In this document: piece by piece, positions 5,097-7,133 of the stretch
Position numbering within the stretch: position 1 is the stretch's first letter
Layout of the letters: each line of letters opens with the position of its first letter
DNA from: CAYWBU01 sp942491525
GTDB lineage: Bacteria; Desulfobacterota; Desulfomonilia; UBA1062
DNA length: 7,133 nt
Assembly: GCA_942491525.1 (NCBI GenBank)
Contig: CALOBW010000034.1
Location: 1 to 7,133, forward strand
Direction: 5' to 3'
Notes under the pieces: model-generated
Told to the model about the DNA's origin: nothing
What the model saw: the letters and a program-made list of their open reading frames with translations, nothing else
The model's database searches: none
Made by a program: the position numbers and the translations under genes

Positions 5097-6443
5097 CTAT
5101 CTGATGATGGTGGTGGTCATGACCGAGCCCTGGCGCCAGATGGAGAGTTTGATTTTGTGGCCTTTGATCGAATTCAGGGCCCGATTAAAACTCTGGCTGT
5201 CGTGGATCTCGCTGCGGTTGATGTTCATGATCACATCGCCGGGGCGCAGGCCGGTGGACATGGCGGCACTGCCGCGCTCAACTTTGGTGACCACCACGCC
5301 CTTGAGCTCGTCGGGGGCGCGCAGTTTTTCGCGGTAGGCCGGGGTCAGGTCGGCGATGCTGGCGCCGCCCAGGAACTTGTTCTCCTCAATCTGCTGGCTC
5401 TCATCCTGGGCCGAGGCAACGGCCTGGGAGAGGTCGCCGATCACCAGCCTGGCGTTTTTGAGCTGGCCGGCACGCATGAACTTGATATCGGCACTGCTCG
5501 CGGGCGGCAGGCCGGCGGCCAGGACGCGCAAAGCGGCGGCCGAGTCGGCCTCCTTGCCGTTGATGCTCAGGATGACGTCCTCCTGCTTGAGTCCGGCTTC
5601 TGCGGCCGGCGAGCCCTCATAGACCTGGGTTACCAGCACGCCCCTGGCGCTCTCAAGACCCAGGGCCTCGGCCAGTTTGGGGTCGATGTCCTGCACGCCC
5701 ACGCCCAGCCAGCCGCGCACGACTTTGCCGTAGTTGAGCAGGCTGTTCTTGATCTGGAAGGCCAGGTCGATGGGGATGGCGAAGCCGATGCCCTCGTTGC
5801 CGCCCGAGCGCGAGTAGATGGCCGAGTTGATGCCCACCAGCTCGCCCTGCATGTTGACCAGGGCGCCGCCCGAGTTGCCGGGGTTGATGGCGGCGTCGGT
5901 CTGGATGAAATTTTCATAGTCCACGATGCCCAGACCGGTGCGGTTCATGGCGCTGACGATGCCCATGGTGACGGTCTGGCCCAGGCCGAAGGCGTTGCCG
6001 ATGGCCACCACGAAGGAGCCGGTGCGCAGAGTCTCGATGTCGGCCACCTTGATCGGTTTGAGATTGTCGGCCTCGATCCGGATCACCGCGATGTCGGTCT
6101 TGGGGTCGCCGCCGATGATGGTGGCGCTGAAGGTGCGGCCGTCGTAGAGGCGCACATTGATCTCGTCGGCGCCGCCGATCACATGGTGGTTGGTGATGAT
6201 GACGCCGTCAGCCGAGATGATGACGCCCGAGCCCTGGGAGGCGCTCTTGCGCTGGCCGCTCGGGTTGCCGTAGTAGTATTCGAAGAGCGAGCGCGGGGCC
6301 TGCGCAACCTTGGTCGAGTAGATGTTGACCACCGAGGGCAGGACCTGGTCGGCCACATCCGCCACCCAGTCGCCCTGGGGCGCGGCCGTCAGGCTGAGGG
6401 GCAGCATCAGAAATGTTAACAAGAGATATTTGATTTTTTGCAT
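5097..6443 (-). CDS. degP: HtrA/DegP-family periplasmic serine protease with two PDZ domains
   Basis: The 448-residue product degrades or refolds damaged proteins in the periplasm. Residues 1-21 (MQKIKYLLLTFLMLPLSLTAA) form a Sec signal peptide. The trypsin-like domain (about 25-240) carries the full catalytic triad: His87 in TNHHVI, Asp117 in KTDIAV and Ser191 in GNSGGA. The LA loop between the N-terminal strand and the catalytic His looks short (about 50-70) and lacks the long insertion of E. coli DegP. PDZ1 starts after RGWLGV (243-248) and spans about 246-335. A linker of about 20 residues follows, then PDZ2 (about 356-446). The length fits the two-PDZ class (DegP, DegQ or MucD); the exact paralogue cannot be decided, so the symbol is provisional. 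The ATG has a near-ideal GGAGGT (6449-6454) 5 bp upstream. It leads the unit with the DUF2939-like gene and dtd. Confidence 0.96.
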   Translation of the reverse strand: MQKIKYLLLTFLMLPLSLTAAPQGDWVADVADQVLPSVVNIYSTKVAQAPRSLFEYYYGNPSGQRKSASQGSGVIISADGVIITNHHVIGGADEINVRLYDGRTFSATIIGGDPKTDIAVIRIEADNLKPIKVADIETLRTGSFVVAIGNAFGLGQTVTMGIVSAMNRTGLGIVDYENFIQTDAAINPGNSGGALVNMQGELVGINSAIYSRSGGNEGIGFAIPIDLAFQIKNSLLNYGKVVRGWLGVGVQDIDPKLAEALGLESARGVLVTQVYEGSPAAEAGLKQEDVILSINGKEADSAAALRVLAAGLPPASSADIKFMRAGQLKNARLVIGDLSQAVASAQDESQQIEENKFLGGASIADLTPAYREKLRAPDELKGVVVTKVERGSAAMSTGLRPGDVIMNINRSEIHDSQSFNRALNSIKGHKIKLSIWRQGSVMTTTIIR

Positions 6444-6462
6444 AGTTTACCTCCGAGTCTGC

Positions 6463-6491
6463 AAACTATCACAGAGGTCAGCCAGCATCAA
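6463..6491 (-). promoter_or_regulatory. Candidate promoter for the htrA operon
   Basis: On the minus strand TTGATG (6486-6491) lies 17 bp ahead of TAGTTT (6463-6468), a weak sigma70-like pair, about 20 bp before the start codon. No clear sigmaE-type GGAACTT/GTCTAA pair was seen. The site lies in the 90-bp gap shared with the divergent methyltransferase gene, so the two promoters may interact. Confidence 0.35.
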
Positions 6492-6533
6492 GCAGCTGTA
6501 CACTCCATGATTATTTAGCTATATTGGGGTCTT

Positions 6534-7133
6534 ATGAAATGTAATTCAACCCGCGACTACCATCTGCAGACAAGTGTCGACCTCATGAGCGAGTACACCA
6601 TCTGCGAGTCCTTCGGCCATCAGGAGACGCCCTATCAGCAGCTCCTGAAGGAGCCCCGGGCCTACGGCGCCCTGCTGGGCGACTTCCTCAAAAAGGAGGG
6701 TGTGCTGGGCCGGCGCATCCAGGAGCTGGGCGGCGGCTACGGCACTCTGATGCGCGGCCTGCTGGAAACCTATGACATCGAGCGGGTGCACATGCTGGAC
6801 CTTTCGCCGAGTCTGCTCAGGCGCCAGCGCCAGACGCTGGCGGGCTGGCCAGTTGAGTTTGAGCAGGGCGACATGCTCGAGTATGAGCCCGGGGATGTGG
6901 ATCTGATCATCTGCAATGAGGTCATCGGCGACCTGGACACCCTTGTCGATGTCAGCGCAGCCGAAGAGATTGAGCGCTACGGCCTGGAGACGCCGGGCAC
7001 CTCCTTCAACTTCAACCTGGGCGCGGTCAGGCTGGTGGAGCGCCTCGCAGGGTATGATGTCCCCATCTTCCTGAGCGAGCACTCCTCTGACCCCATTATT
7101 CCTGAGGGTTTCGACTATCTGGCGGCGGGGCTG
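6534..7133 (+). CDS. Class I SAM-dependent methyltransferase (3' end beyond right edge)
   Basis: This is a partial gene. It has an ATG at 6534 and 200 open codons to the window edge. Motif I for S-adenosylmethionine binding is IQELGGGYGTL (62-72), and the acidic second-strand motif is MLDLSPSLL (87-95). GDM at 112-114 and the motif IV-like strand VDLIICNEVIGDLDT (122-136) follow in the order of a Rossmann-type methyltransferase. The NEVIGDL stretch recalls NE-L-DALP in MidA/NDUFAF7-type proteins (PF02636), but this is only suggestive and the substrate is unknown. The N-terminal 60 residues are helical, possibly a substrate cap. The binding site is weak (GGGG, 6526-6529, 4 bp from the ATG). 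A possible -10 TATATT is at 6520-6525, which would leave a very short leader. It is divergent from htrA. Confidence 0.8.
   Translation, partial: MKCNSTRDYHLQTSVDLMSEYTICESFGHQETPYQQLLKEPRAYGALLGDFLKKEGVLGRRIQELGGGYGTLMRGLLETYDIERVHMLDLSPSLLRRQRQTLAGWPVEFEQGDMLEYEPGDVDLIICNEVIGDLDTLVDVSAAEEIERYGLETPGTSFNFNLGAVRLVERLAGYDVPIFLSEHSSDPIIPEGFDYLAAGL

Noticed and set aside
5046..6419. A 457-codon open frame antisense to htrA on the plus strand
   Set aside because: It mirrors htrA, whose catalytic triad and PDZ domains are unmistakable. Long antisense frames are expected in GC-rich genes with strong third-position bias, and its composition (A, G, D, V, H rich) is that of a shadow frame.
6546..7082. 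A 178-codon minus-strand frame at the right edge
   Set aside because: The plus strand has a SAM-binding motif series in an open frame reaching the window edge. The minus frame is its antisense shadow.

Overview
The window holds nine protein-coding genes. Two are cut by the window edges, and the rest look intact. The organism is Gram-negative: it has an HtrA/DegP-type periplasmic protease, a small outer-membrane beta-barrel candidate and a lipoprotein. The backbone is GC-rich (a hand-counted row inside trxB, 2101-2160, is 42/60 G+C) with strong GGAGG-type ribosome binding sites. This fits a proteobacterium, perhaps a deltaproteobacterial or desulfobacterial lineage, but the sequence does not fix the taxon.

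Layout. Positions 1-1182 (minus strand) carry a two-gene envelope unit: a signal-peptide-bearing beta-barrel candidate followed 5 bp later by a COG3014-like TPR lipoprotein that runs off the left edge. Divergent from it, 1338-2903 (plus strand) is a compact redox operon: an ArsR-family repressor with a CxC pair, thioredoxin reductase and thioredoxin. The operon has a plausible promoter/operator in front and a clear rho-independent terminator behind. Positions 2955-3800 (minus strand) hold one AT-rich gene for a 281-residue protein with three predicted membrane segments and no family I recognise. It looks horizontally acquired. Upstream of it, 3926-4070 contains two kinds of palindromic intergenic repeat.

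Positions 4075-6443 (minus strand) form a three-gene unit, htrA, then a DUF2939-like membrane-anchored protein, then dtd (D-aminoacyl-tRNA deacylase), with tight or overlapping junctions. Divergent from htrA, 6534-7133 (plus strand) starts a SAM-dependent methyltransferase cut by the right edge.

How the genes may work together. The ArsR-trxB-trxA unit looks self-regulated: the repressor's cysteines could sense thiol or persulfide stress, and the thioredoxin pair it controls could reset it. The htrA unit combines envelope protein quality control with tRNA proofreading, and tight packing implies co-transcription. The most novel item is the lone AT-rich membrane protein between the trx and dtd units. 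The most testable regulatory item is the 20-bp imperfect palindrome over the arsR promoter.
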